From NCBI GenBank assembly GCA_018401055.1, contig JAGYLB010000098.1:1-64000 (forward strand): DNA of 64,000 bases, written 5' to 3'. Below are positions 32,936-43,552 of this stretch, in pieces (position 1 is the first letter of the stretch; each line of letters begins with the position of its first letter). The notes below the pieces were generated by a model. It saw nothing but the letters and a program-made list of their open reading frames with translations, ran no database searches and was not told the DNA's origin. The stretch is from Roseicyclus sp. (lineage in GTDB: Bacteria; Pseudomonadota; Alphaproteobacteria; Rhodobacterales; Rhodobacteraceae). The position numbers and the translations under genes are program-made.

Positions 32936-34972
32936 TCCGCCAGATCGCGGGAACCCTCGCGATCCTTGCCGCGCTGTTTGTCACCGGTGCGGTGCTCTGG
33001 CTGGATGATTGGATCGACGAAACCGAGATCCCGCCCTTGGTCCTGCAAACAGGGGTTGAGGTGCTGGACCGCGAAGGCGCGTTGCTCCGCGCCTATACGG
33101 TCGAGGATGGCCGCTGGCGCCTGCCTGTCAGCCTCGATGCCGTCGATCCCGGTTTCATCGAGATGCTGGTGGCCTACGAGGATCGGCGCTTTTTCAGCCA
33201 TAGCGGGATAGACCCGCGCGCCTTTGTCCGCGCTGGCTGGCAGGCGCTGAGCACGGGCCGCGTCGTGTCGGGCGGATCGACCCTGACCATGCAGGTTGCG
33301 CGCCTGCTGGAGAATTCCGGCACCGGCGCATGGCAGGGCAAGATCCGGCAAATCCGGCTGGCGCTGGCGCTGGAACGGCGGCTCAGTAAGGATGAAATCC
33401 TGACGCTCTACCTCCATCTTGCGCCCTATGGAGGCAATATCGAGGGCATCCGCGCCGCGACCCTCACATGGTTCGGCGTGGAACCCCACCGCCTGACCGC
33501 CGCGCAATCCGCCCTGCTGGTGGCCCTGCCGCAAGCGCCCTCCTCGCGTCGCCCTGACCGTTTTCCAGAGGCTGCCCGCATCGCCCGCGACCGGGTGCTG
33601 GACCGCGCAGTGCGCTTCACCGCTCTGACCGAGGCAGAGATCGACTGGGCCCGCGCCGCCCCCATCCCGACGCTCCGCCGCGATTTCCCTGCGCTGGCCG
33701 CCCATCTGGCCGACCGCGCGCTGGCCGAGCGCCCCACACAAGGCACCCACCGGCTGACGCTGGATGCGGGTCTGCAAGGCCGGATGGAACAGCTCGCCCG
33801 TCGCGCAGTCGAAGGTCATGGACCGCAGATGAGTGCGGCGATCATGGTGCTGGATCACCGGACGGGCGAGATCCTGGCCTCGGTCGGATCACCCGATTAC
33901 ACGGACATGTCCCGGCAGGGCTTCGTCGACATGACACAGGCTGTCCGCTCCCCCGGGTCGACCCTGAAACCGCTGATCTACGGCCTCGCCTTCGACGCAG
34001 GGCTTGCCCACCCCGAGACCCGGATCGCTGACCGGCCCACCGGCTTCGGCGGCTACCGCCCGCAGAATTTCGACAATGTCTTTCGCGGCGAGGTCAGCGT
34101 GGCCGAGGCGCTGCAGACCTCGCTCAACATTCCCGCCGTGGCACTGCTCGACGCCATGGGCCCAGCGCAGATGCTGGCCGCGATGCGCCGCGCGGGGATG
34201 GAGGTGCGCCTGCCTGAGGGCGAGGGGGCGCGGGGCTGGCCATCGCGCTCGGTGGCCTCGGCACGCGGATGGAGGATCTGATGGGCCTATACGCCGCACT
34301 GGCCCGGGGCGGCACGGCCGTGGACCTGCGCTGGCGGGCCGATGACCCGGGTGGCGAGGGGGTCGGGTGATCGGGCCGGTCGCTGCGTGGTATCTGGGCG
34401 ATGTGCTGGGTGACGTGCCGCCGCCGCCCACAGCGCCCCGGGTGCGGCTCGCCTACAAGACCGGCACCAGCTACGGCCACCGCGACGCCTGGGCCTTTGG
34501 CTATGACGGACGGCATGTGGTGGGCGTCTGGATGGGCCGCGCCGATGGGGCCGCAGTGCCTGGCGCTTTCGGGGCCGACGTGTCGGCGCCGGTGCTGTTT
34601 GAGGCTTTTGCACAGCTGGGCGTCCCGATGGCGCCGCGCACAGGCCCGCCGCCCGGCGCCTTGACAGTCGGATGGCGCGCGCTGCCCGCCCCCTTGCAGC
34701 GCTTCGGGATGGGCGCAGACGAAACAGCGCCCGAGATCGTGTTTCCGCCCGCTGGCGTGGTGCCGGCACATGATCCGACGCTGCCGGTGCTGGCCCGCGT
34801 GGCCGAGGGCGCGCCCCCCTTCACATGGCTTTGGAACGGCGCACCGGTGGTGACAGGCGCGCGCGACCGCGAAGTGATGCTGGACGCACCGGGCGTTGGC
34901 TTCGGCGAGTTGACCGTGATCGACGCGGAGGGGCGCGCGGCGCGGGTGTCTGTGGAACTGGCCGCGCCCTGA
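32932..34972 (+). CDS. pbpC: Penicillin-binding protein 1C (two frameshifts)
   Basis: A bifunctional class A penicillin-binding protein, about 680 residues. N-terminal membrane anchor (residues 5-25). The GT51 domain has LVAYEDRRFFSHSGIDPRA, GGSTLTMQVARLL and LTLYLHLAPYGGNIEGI. The transpeptidase domain has the SxxK nucleophile in RSPGSTLKPLIYGLAF, SLN in LQTSLNIPAV and KTGTS in AYKTGTSYGHRDAW. A C-terminal PBP1C-type domain (about 580-680) ends WNGAPVV...SVELAAP. Slips near 34232 and 34362. Its start overlaps the alpha-2-macroglobulin stop (ATGA), so the pair is translationally coupled and probably links wall repair to protease defence. Confidence 0.93.
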
Positions 34973-34980
34973 CCTTGTGC

Positions 34981-35024
34981 GGGAAAACCCGGGTTTTCCC
35001 GCCCGTTTTCCGCGCGGAAAACGG
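34981..35024. terminator. Two adjacent perfect palindromes between convergent genes
   Basis: A 20-base palindrome at 34981-35000 (GGGAAAACCC plus its complement) is followed after two bases by a 22-base palindrome at 35003-35024 (CCGTTTTCCGC plus its complement). They occupy the 69-base gap between pbpC and the thiolase gene, which converge. Either could fold as a terminator hairpin in both directions, with T-rich stems but no clean T tail. The two share the core GTTTTCC/GGAAAAC. Confidence 0.6.
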
Positions 35025-35041
35025 AACCCCGGCAGATCTCC

Positions 35042-36217
35042 TCAGACCCGCTCGATCGCCAGCGCGATGCCCTGACCGCCGCCGATGCACATGGTGATGA
35101 GGGCTCGCCGCCCGCCGATGCGCTCCAGCTCATACATCGCCTTGACGGTGATGATCGCCCCCGTCGCGCCCACCGGATGACCCAGCGCGATGGCGCCGCC
35201 ATTGGGGTTCACCTTTGCCGGGTCGATCCCAAGCCCCTTGTTCACCGCCAGCGCCTGCGCAGCGAAGGCCTCGTTCGATTCGATCACGTCGAAATCGGCG
35301 ATCTTGAGGCCCGTGCGCGCCAGCAGGGTTTCGACCGCCGGAACCGGCCCGATCCCCATGACCTCGGGCCGCACCCCGGCATGGGCATAGCCGATGATCC
35401 GCGCACGCGGCTTCAGCCCCGCCGCCTGTGCCGCATCGCCCCGCGCCAGAACCAGCGCCGCCGCACCATCATTGATTCCGCTCGCATTGCCCGCCGTGAC
35501 ACTGCCATCCTTCTGGAACGCGGGGCGCAGGCCCGCCAACGCCTCCGCAGTCGTCGCTTTGGGGTGTTCGTCGGTGGCGAAGGGCACCATATCACGCTTC
35601 ACCCGCACCTCCACCGGCACGATCTGCTCGGCGAACCGACCCTCCGCAATCGCGCGGGCCGCCCGCCTCTGGCTTTCCAGAGCAAAGGCATCCTGTGCCT
35701 CGCGGCTCACCCCATGCTCGGCCGCGACATTCTCTGCCGTCACGCCCATATGCCCTGTGCCAAAGGGGCAATGCAGCGCCCCGATCATCATGTCGAGCGC
35801 GCGGACATCGCCCATCTTCTGGCCAAAGCGGGCGGCAGGCAGGATATGCGGGCCGTTCGACATGCTTTCCGCGCCCCCGGCCAGACCAAACTGCGCATCG
35901 CCCAGCGCCAGTGACTGGATCACCGACACGATGGCCTGCGCACCGGAGCCGCACAGCCGGTTGACGTTCATCGCCGGCACGGTATCGGGAATGCCCGCCT
36001 CCATCGCGGCGACGCGGCTCAGATACATGTCCTTGGGCTCGGTGTTGATGACATGGCCAAAGACCACATGCCCGATCTGCCCGCCCGCAACGCCCGCACG
36101 CTCCAAAGCGGCGCGGGCGGCGATGGCACCCAGTTTCGTCGGCGCCACGGAGGCGAGCGACCCGCCGAAGGTGCCGATCGCGGTGCGTGCGCCCGACAGG
36201 ATGACGATCTCGTCCAT
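35042..36217 (-). CDS. Acetyl-CoA C-acetyltransferase / thiolase
   Basis: 391 residues, full-length thiolase, one frame. The acyl-accepting Cys89 lies in NVNRLCGSGAQAIVS; His347 in ALGHPVGATGA and Cys377 in TMCIGGGQG complete the active site. ESMSNGPHILP and NASGINDGAAALVLARG are further family marks. It condenses two acetyl-CoA (PHB or ketogenesis) or cleaves 3-ketoacyl-CoA; BktB- and AtoB/PhaA-like enzymes are hard to separate here, and no phaB is adjacent. Start ATG 36217 has GGAGAG upstream. It lies 26 bases downstream of a MarR gene on the same strand, which may regulate it. Confidence 0.92.
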   Translation of the reverse strand: MDEIVILSGARTAIGTFGGSLASVAPTKLGAIAARAALERAGVAGGQIGHVVFGHVINTEPKDMYLSRVAAMEAGIPDTVPAMNVNRLCGSGAQAIVSVIQSLALGDAQFGLAGGAESMSNGPHILPAARFGQKMGDVRALDMMIGALHCPFGTGHMGVTAENVAAEHGVSREAQDAFALESQRRAARAIAEGRFAEQIVPVEVRVKRDMVPFATDEHPKATTAEALAGLRPAFQKDGSVTAGNASGINDGAAALVLARGDAAQAAGLKPRARIIGYAHAGVRPEVMGIGPVPAVETLLARTGLKIADFDVIESNEAFAAQALAVNKGLGIDPAKVNPNGGAIALGHPVGATGAIITVKAMYELERIGGRRALITMCIGGGQGIALAIERV

Positions 36218-36243
36218 GAGTCTTCTCTCCCCCTTTTTCGGGT

Positions 36244-36717
36244 CTATTGACCCTGATCCGTGCTGGGCTGGCCAGCGTGACGCTGCGTTCGGTCGGTATC
36301 GGCCAAGGCTTCCAGCCCATCCAGAAAGGCCTTGGCGCCGGGGCCGAGCCGGCCGAGAACCTCGCCTGATAGTCCTTGCGCCGCACGGGCCAATTCGGCC
36401 ATCATCGCCGCCCCCTTTTCGGTCAGGGCGAGGAACACCAGACGCCGGTCGCTGTCGCTGATCCGTTTGGTGATGATCCCCGCCTCTTCCAGCCTTGTGG
36501 CCGCGCGGCTGACCTTGGACTTGTCCATGTCGACGCGGGCGTGGATTTCGCGCACGGAAACCTCGGCCTGCTGGCTCAGATGCGCCATCACCCGCCATTC
36601 GGCGCGGCTGAGGCCGAAACGCTCCTGATAGATACGGGAAAACTCGCGGCTCAGACGGCCAGCGGTCACCGCCACACGGTAGGGCAAAAAGCCGTCGAGG
36701 ATGAAGGGATCGGGCAT
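36244..36717 (-). CDS. MarR family transcriptional regulator
   Basis: 157 residues from ATG 36717 (36723 and 36747 are alternatives; AGGCG sits eight bases before 36717). Winged helix-turn-helix of the MarR family: FGLSRAEWRVMAHLSQQ, VSVREIHARVDMDKSKVSRA (recognition helix) and the wing KRISDSDRRLVFLALTEKG. It is upstream of the thiolase in the same direction with a 26-base gap, so the two are probably one operon and the thiolase is a candidate target. The ligand is unknown. Confidence 0.88.
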   Translation of the reverse strand: MPDPFILDGFLPYRVAVTAGRLSREFSRIYQERFGLSRAEWRVMAHLSQQAEVSVREIHARVDMDKSKVSRAATRLEEAGIITKRISDSDRRLVFLALTEKGAAMMAELARAAQGLSGEVLGRLGPGAKAFLDGLEALADTDRTQRHAGQPSTDQGQ

Positions 36718-36766
36718 CGGCATACCGCCTGATCGTTGCGCGTGCATCGAACCATGCGCAAAGATA

Positions 36767-36794
36767 GGCCCGCCGCAAGATGATGCGGCGGGCC
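36767..36794 (-). terminator. GC-rich hairpin behind serA
   Basis: A perfect 11-bp stem (GGCCCGCCGCA at 36767-36777 with TGCGGCGGGCC at 36784-36794) and a 6-base loop, lying 15 bases beyond the serA stop on the minus strand. Only a weak T-rich tail follows (TATCTTT). A likely terminator separating serC-serA from the MarR-thiolase pair. Confidence 0.6.
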
Positions 36795-36809
36795 GTTGAT
36801 ATTGCCGCC

Positions 36810-38410
36810 TCAGGCTGCGTCGAACTGCAGCGGGCGGACCTGCTGGAACAGGCCCGTGGCCTTGAGCTTGGCCAGCACATGCGCGGGCGGCTGTTCGTCG
36901 AGATAAAGCAGCGCAATCGCCTCACCCTCGCGCACGGACCGGCCGAGCGTGAAGTTGGCGATGTTCACGCCATTCTCGCCCAAGGTCTGGCCCAAGGTGC
37001 CGATGATGCCCGGCACGTCCTTGTTGGTGGTGTAAAGCATGTGCTGCCCGATCTCGGCGTCGATGTTGATGCCCTTGATCTGGATAAAACGCGGCTTGCC
37101 GTCGCTGAACACGGTCCCGGCAATCGACCGGGTGCGCGTGGGCGTGGTCACGACAAGGCGGATGTAGCCGTCGAAGACGCCGGTCTTGTCCTGAGTGGTG
37201 GTCGACAGCTCCACCCCCCGCTCCTTGGCCATGATCGGGGCCGAGACCATGTTCACGTCGGGGTTCGTGGCTTTCATCACGCCTGCGATGGCCGCACAGT
37301 TCAACGCCTTCAGGTTCATGTCCTTGGAGATGCCGTTGTAGACCACTTCGATGGTCTCGATCGGCTCGTCCGTCAGTTGGCCCACAAAAGCGCCCAGATG
37401 TTCGGCCAGCTTCAGCCATGGCCCCATGATGGCGGCTTCCTGTGCGGTGACCGACGGCATGTTGAGCGCGTTCGAAACCGCCCCGGTGAGCAGATAATCG
37501 GCCATCTGTTCGGCGACCTGCAAGGCGACGTTTTCCTGCGCCTCGGTCGTGGCGGCACCCAGATGCGGGGTCACGACGACGTTGGGCAGGTTGAACAGCG
37601 GGTCTGTCGGTTGCCGGTTCCGCGCGAAGACGTCGAAGCGCGGCGCCGGCGACATGGCCGGACTTGATGAGATCGGCCAGCGCCGGCCTCGTCGACCAGA
37701 CCGCCGCGCGCGCAGTTGATGATGCGAACGCCCTTTTTCGTCTTGGCCAAGGTTCTCGGCCGGCCAGGATGTTGCGGGTCTTGTCGGTCAGCGGCACGTG
37801 CAGCGTGATGAAATCGGCCCGCGCCAGCAGTTGATCCAGTTCGACCTTGGTCACGCCCATCTGCTTGGCGCGATCCTCGGACAGGAAGGGGTCATAGGCC
37901 ACGACCTTCATCTTCAGGCCGCGCGCGCGGTCGCAGACGATCGACCCGATATTGCCCGCACCGATCACGCCCAGCGTCTTGGCGGTCAGTTCCACGCCCA
38001 TGAAGCGCGACTTTTCCCACTTGCCGGCATGGGTCGAGGCATTGGCCTCGGGGATCTGGCGTGCGACGGCGAACATCATCGCGATGGCATGTTCGGCGGT
38101 GGTGATCGAATTGCCGAAGGGCGTGTTCATCACGATGATGCCCTTTTTCGACGCGGCCGGGGATGTCGACATTGTCGACACCGATGCCCGCGCGGCCGAT
38201 CACCTTGAGGTTGGTGGCGGCCGCGATGATCTTTTCGGTGACCTTGGTGGCCGAGCGGATGGCAAGACCGTCATATTGGTCGATAACGGCCAGCAGCTTG
38301 TCCTTGTCCTTGCCGATCGAGGGATCAAAGGTGACGTCGATGCCGCGATCCTTGAAGATCTGAACGGCGGCGTCCGACAGACTGTCGGAGATGAGAACCT
38401 TGGGGGCCAT
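36810..38410 (-). CDS. serA: D-3-phosphoglycerate dehydrogenase (several frameshifts)
   Basis: First committed enzyme of serine synthesis, about 531 residues, the long form. The N-terminal substrate/NAD domains have [35 protein letters not shown] (Rossmann loop), [10 protein letters not shown] and [19 protein letters not shown]. The ASB domain comes next, then a C-terminal ACT domain ([20 protein letters not shown]), where serine feedback would bind. Slips: near 38155, around 37745, near 37690 and near 37640. Start ATG 38410 has AAGGA upstream. It lies 98 bases downstream of serC on the same strand, forming serC-serA. Confidence 0.94.
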
Positions 38411-38508
38411 GGGTGTGGTCCTTGAAATGGGGATATGTCGGGACAGGTGGGCAGATTGCCCAGCCCTACGAATGTATGGGAGTAGGGCGGGCAATCTGCC
38501 ACCGCGGA

Positions 38509-39664
<1,156 letters not shown>

Positions 39665-39712
39665 GATCTGATACCCTCTCAGATATGTGCCCTTCGTTGG
39701 GGAAGGGTGTCC
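39665..39712 (-). promoter_or_regulatory. Candidate serC leader RNA motif
   Basis: Directly before the serC start, the minus strand forms two small hairpins. The first has stem CCCTTC/GAAGGG (39690-39695 with 39702-39707). The second has stem ATCTGA/TCAGAT (39666-39671 with 39679-39684) enclosing the Shine-Dalgarno GAGGG. This position and layout match the serC RNA motif described for Alphaproteobacteria, presumably controlling serC translation. A covariance-model match would be needed to confirm it. Confidence 0.6.
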
Positions 39713-40041
39713 CACCGCCGCACTTACGGGGCGCGGGGCGTTGCGACAAGACGGAAAATGCGGCTCAAGCGTCGTTTTTCGTTGCCCGCCCTGTGATGGC
39801 GTCGCCGATCGGAAATGTTTTCCGTATTCCATTGTCCTTCGGGGTTCCTGGTGAACTGCGGCATTCCGCCCAAAATATCGGCGTCGATCATAAGGTGTTG
39901 ATCTCAGGCAAGAAGTCTTTCCTGTCTAACCCGCCAAACACAGCATCTGTCCAGTTGACTGGACATTCTACTTGCCGTCACGGCGTTCCCGACGCTAAAC
40001 TCAGGGGAGAGTGACCCATATTTGAAACAATCGGTAGGCGC
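39713..40041. other. Intergenic region between divergent serC and marR
   Basis: About 330 bases without a gene that I can support. It must hold the serC promoter (minus strand) and the marR promoter (plus strand). Besides the perfect inverted repeat at 39949-39964, it holds a weaker one, CGGAAA-TGT-TTTCCG at 39810-39824. I see no credible small ORF or RNA gene in it. Confidence 0.6.
39949..39964. promoter_or_regulatory. Inverted repeat, probable operator of the marR gene
   Basis: GTCCAGT-TG-ACTGGAC is a perfect 7-bp inverted repeat with a two-base centre, 78 bases before the marR start. It overlaps TTGACT (39956-39961), a possible -35 element. MarR dimers bind 16-20 base palindromes near their own promoters, so this is a good candidate for autoregulation. 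Confidence 0.5.
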
Positions 40042-40474
40042 GTGCGAGACCAAGCCCAGTCCCTAACCTTCGACCTCACGGACTTCTTGCCATTCCAGAT
40101 GTCGGTGATCGCGTCGCGTGCGTTCCAGCGCATCATGATCGCGGCAGGTCTTCAGGTTCCCGAATGGCGCATCCTGATGGCGCTGCCCGCGCATCAACCC
40201 TGCTCAAGTCATGAGCTATGCGCCTTAACAGCGATGGATGCCGCCCGCGTCAGCCGGGCCCAGCGGCGGCTGGAAGATCTCGAGATGATCCACGTTGTAC
40301 GCGACGACGCCGACCGGCGGCTACGTGGTGCAACTCAGTCACAAGGGCACCGAAGAGGTCGCGCGCCTGCGCCACTCCGCGCGCGAGGTCGAATCCTCCA
40401 TGCTCGACAATCTGGGCCCCGAGGATCGCGCCAACCTCAAGACCGCCTTGGGCGACCTTTACGGCAGGCTCTGA
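40042..40474 (+). CDS. MarR family transcriptional regulator (one frameshift)
   Basis: About 143 residues. Winged helix-turn-helix: FLPFQMSVIASRAFQRIM, VPEWRILMALPAHQPCSSHE, TAMDAARVSRAQRRLEDLEMI (recognition helix) and the wing DDADRGYVVQLSHKGTEEV, which is only continuous after removing one extra G near 40325. GTG 40042 is the only plausible start in frame; its ribosome binding site is weak. Divergent from serC. A palindrome in its upstream region is its likely operator. Its 3' end overlaps the convergent hydrolase gene by 16 bases. Confidence 0.83.
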
Positions 40475-41271
40475 TCCAGCAGCATCCGGGTCAGCGCGCC
40501 ATCGCGCGTGGCTAATCCATCAATGACATCGAAGTGATGCATGCCTGGCATATGCACGGCCCGCGCCTCGGCCCCAAGCCCCCACCAGACATTGGCCAAA
40601 AGGTCGGTCTGCCGCAGCAGTTCCGGCCTCTCGTCGCTGCCGACGACACAGGTCACCCGCAGGCCATCGCGCGGGGCAAGCAAGGCCGGGCTTTCCGCCG
40701 CGGCCTCGACCGCATTCATCCCGAGAACCTTGTTCATGCGGGTCCGCAGGATCGGGCGCAGGTCATGGATGCCCGAGATCGAGAGGATATGCGCAACGCG
40801 ATCCGCAACCGGCCCGTCCAGCACGCCGGCGCAGCCCATACGTGAGACAAGATGCCCACCGGCCGAATGTCCCGTCAGATGGATCGGCCCATCGACAACG
40901 CGAGCCGCGCGCTCCAACGCGGCGCGGACATCGGCGGTGATCTCGGCCATTCGCGCTTCGGGAGCGAGGGTGTAGGTCACGATCCCCACGGCATGGCCCC
41001 GCGCCAGCGCGCCTTGCGCCAGATAGGAGAAATCGCGCCCTGTGCGCAGATGCCAGTATCCCCCGTGAACGAACAGAACAAGACCCTGCGTGGCGCCTTG
41101 GGGTCGATACAGATCGACGAATTGCCTCGGGCCGGGTCCGTAGTTCAGCGTCTCGCGCGGGTGGGCCGCGTGAAACGCATCCGACCGGCGCAGCCAGTCT
41201 TCGGCCAATTGCGCCACCTGCGGCACATGGCCGGAATTGTCGTAGGCATCATCCCAATCGGTGATCGGCAT
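40459..41271 (-). CDS. Alpha/beta hydrolase, carboxylesterase / arylformamidase-like
   Basis: 270 residues from ATG 41271, which has GGAAGGA upstream; codons further upstream are not needed. The oxyanion-hole motif HGGYWH and nucleophile elbow GHSAGGH are those of the BD-FAE/N-formylkynurenine formamidase group. Later His in MPGMHHFDVIDGL completes the triad, and DERPEL likely supplies the acid. Possible substrates are N-formylkynurenine or small esters; no tryptophan-degradation genes lie nearby, so the role is open. Cytoplasmic, no signal peptide. Confidence 0.85.
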   Translation of the reverse strand: MPITDWDDAYDNSGHVPQVAQLAEDWLRRSDAFHAAHPRETLNYGPGPRQFVDLYRPQGATQGLVLFVHGGYWHLRTGRDFSYLAQGALARGHAVGIVTYTLAPEARMAEITADVRAALERAARVVDGPIHLTGHSAGGHLVSRMGCAGVLDGPVADRVAHILSISGIHDLRPILRTRMNKVLGMNAVEAAAESPALLAPRDGLRVTCVVGSDERPELLRQTDLLANVWWGLGAEARAVHMPGMHHFDVIDGLATRDGALTRMLLDQSLP

Positions 41272-41401
41272 TGTGCATCCTTCCCTTTTCCACGCACCAA
41301 GGCGCAAGGCCGGGTCGGATGCAAGCATCCTGCGTCATGATCGGTTTCGATGCCGGACCTGTCGCTTGTGGCCTTGCGGCGCGACGCGGACTCACGCTAC
41401 C

Positions 41402-41575
41402 GTGACGGTGCTTCGGTCCGGGCGGCACAACCGTCCGGTGAAAAGGGAACGCGGTGAAAATCCGTGACTGCCCCCGCAACTGTAAGCGGCGAGCGTGACC
41501 GGCACATGCCACTGGGGGACACCCCGGGAAGGCCCGGCCCACGCGATGACCCGCGAGTCAGGAGACCTGCCGAAG
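41402..41575 (+). promoter_or_regulatory. Cobalamin (AdoCbl) riboswitch
   Basis: A classical cobalamin riboswitch. It starts with the P2-side element GACGGTGCTTCGG, continues with AAAAGGGAACGCGGTGAAAA and the core TCCGTGACTGCCCCCGCAAC, then ATGCCACTGGG, and ends in the B12 box GCGAGTCAGGAGACCTGCCG (41553-41572). It lies 150 bases before btuB; that distance leaves room for an expression platform, with inverted segments around 41585-41700. Expected effect: B12 binding shuts off the import operon. The rest of the gap from the hydrolase gene (41272) to btuB is leader and promoter, with no other gene seen. Confidence 0.96.
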
Positions 41576-41724
41576 TGATCACCCTGTCCGGGCGCGGTGG
41601 GCGTCATGGGCAACGGACCCTTCCGTTGTGGTGACGCTTCACCGTTCACGGGAGGGGTCTGTCCGACCCCCTCAAGAACATCGCATCTGAACCAATCGGG
41701 CCAAATGGCCCGCGAGGGGGATAT

Positions 41725-43552
41725 ATGAAACACCACATCACGGCCGCGCTGCCCTTGGCGCTGCTTTTCCCGGCCATGGCGGCTGGACAATCGGTTTTCG
41801 ATCTGGGGGAGATCGTGTTTTCGGCCGAATTCGGCGAAACCACGCTGGAGGAAACCGGCGCGACCGTGTCGGTCGTCACCCGCGAAGAGCTTGAGACAAC
41901 TGGGGAAACCCGCGTCATCGACTATATCGCGCGCCTTCCCGGCGTCGATGTGCGTGCATCGCGGCCCGATCGGATCGCTGACCTCGATCACCATCCGTGG
42001 GGCAGGGCAGAACTATGTCCGCGTGCTGGTGGATGGAATTGATGTCAGCGACCTGTCGGGGCCGCAGGCCGCCTTTGATTTCGGCAGCCTGACCACCTCC
42101 GACATTTCCCGGATCGAGCTGCTGCGCGGTGGGCAATCCGCGATCTACGGATCGGAGGCGATCGGCGGCGTCATCAACATCACGACCCTCCGCGCCGAGG
42201 ACGAGGGCGTGAGCCAGTTCGCCAGTATCGAGGCCGGTAGCTACAACAGCTACCGCGGAAGTTACGGCGTGGCAGTCCGGCAAGGTCCGCTGGACTATGC
42301 CTTGACCCTGACGCGCACCCAGACTGACGGGTTTTCCGCTGCCGATGAGAATGACGGCAATACAGAAGCTGACGGGTTCGAATCGAACCGGCTGAGCTTT
42401 TCGCTCGGCCATGATCTGGCGAATGGCGGTCGCGTAGGGCTGAACGGCTTTGTCGAAGATGCCCGGATCGAGTTCGACGAGCAATTCCCTGTGTCCGACG
42501 GCTCGCCCGATGAAGTGTCCTTCAACACGTCTTTCGGTTTGCGCGCCTATCTGGAACTGCCGACCGGTGCCGTCGACAGCACCTTTGCCGCCACCTACTA
42601 TCAGATCGAACGCGATGTCCGGGGGTCCACGGCATTCGGTCCGGCCGAAAACATCTATACCGGCGAACGGATCACACTGAGCTATCTCGGCGCCCTTGAC
42701 CTCGACCCGGCAACGTCGCTGAGGTTCGGGCTAGATGCAACGCGCGAGACCTTCTCGCAGGCAGGTACTTTTGGCCCAGGTGGCGGTGAAAGCGAAACTG
42801 TCGGGATCTTCGGAGAGCTGGCTTGGTCGCCCACCGACCGGTTCGACCTGTCCGCAACCTTGCGTTATGATGACCATTCGCAATTCGGTGGCTTGGCCTC
42901 TGCGCGGCTGGCTGCCTCTTGGCGCCCCGATGAGGCATGGATCATTCGCGCCTCTGCGGCGCAAAGCTTTCGGGCGCCGTCTCTTTACGAACTTTACGGA
43001 CCTTTCGGCGAGCCGACATTGCAACCGGAAGCGAGCCGCTCCTTCGATCTGGGTGTGGAACGACGATTGGCGCAAGATGCCTTTGTCCGGGCCACGCTGT
43101 TCTACAACGAGACCGACAACCTGATCGATTTTCCTTTCCCCTATGCGCAGGTACCCGGCACGGTCCGCCGCCGGGGCCTCGAGCTGGAATTCGGCGCGCC
43201 CATCACCACCGCATTGCGACTGGACGGAAGCTATACCTACACCGAAGGCACGAACCCACCCCTGACCGCTGGCAACGCCTGGAACCTCGAGTTTCCGGCC
43301 CATGACCTGTCGCTGACCCTGACCGGTGTCATCACCGACAGGCTTTCGGCAGCAGTGGCCGTGCAATCGGTGGTGGATCGGCCGACGCTGGCCGATTACA
43401 CGGTTGCCAACGCCACTTTCACCTATGCGCTGAACGACGATGTCGACGCGTATCTGCGCATCGACAACATCTTTGACGAGCAATACCAGCTGACGCGCGG
43501 ATACGGCACATCCGACCGCGCCTTGTACCTTGGCCTCCGGGCCCGCTTCTGA
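41725..43552 (+). CDS. btuB: TonB-dependent cobalamin receptor BtuB (one frameshift)
   Basis: Outer-membrane importer for vitamin B12, about 609 residues. A signal peptide ends at MAAGQ. A TonB box-like LGEIVFSA precedes the plug domain (LPGVDV, SITIRGAGQNYVRVLVDG, ELLRGGQSAIYGSEAIGGVIN). The 22-strand barrel follows and ends with the aromatic residue in LYLGLRARF. One slip near 41968 breaks the plug. It is the first gene after the cobalamin riboswitch, and its stop overlaps the btuF start (TGATG), so B12 is the well-supported substrate. Confidence 0.93.
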
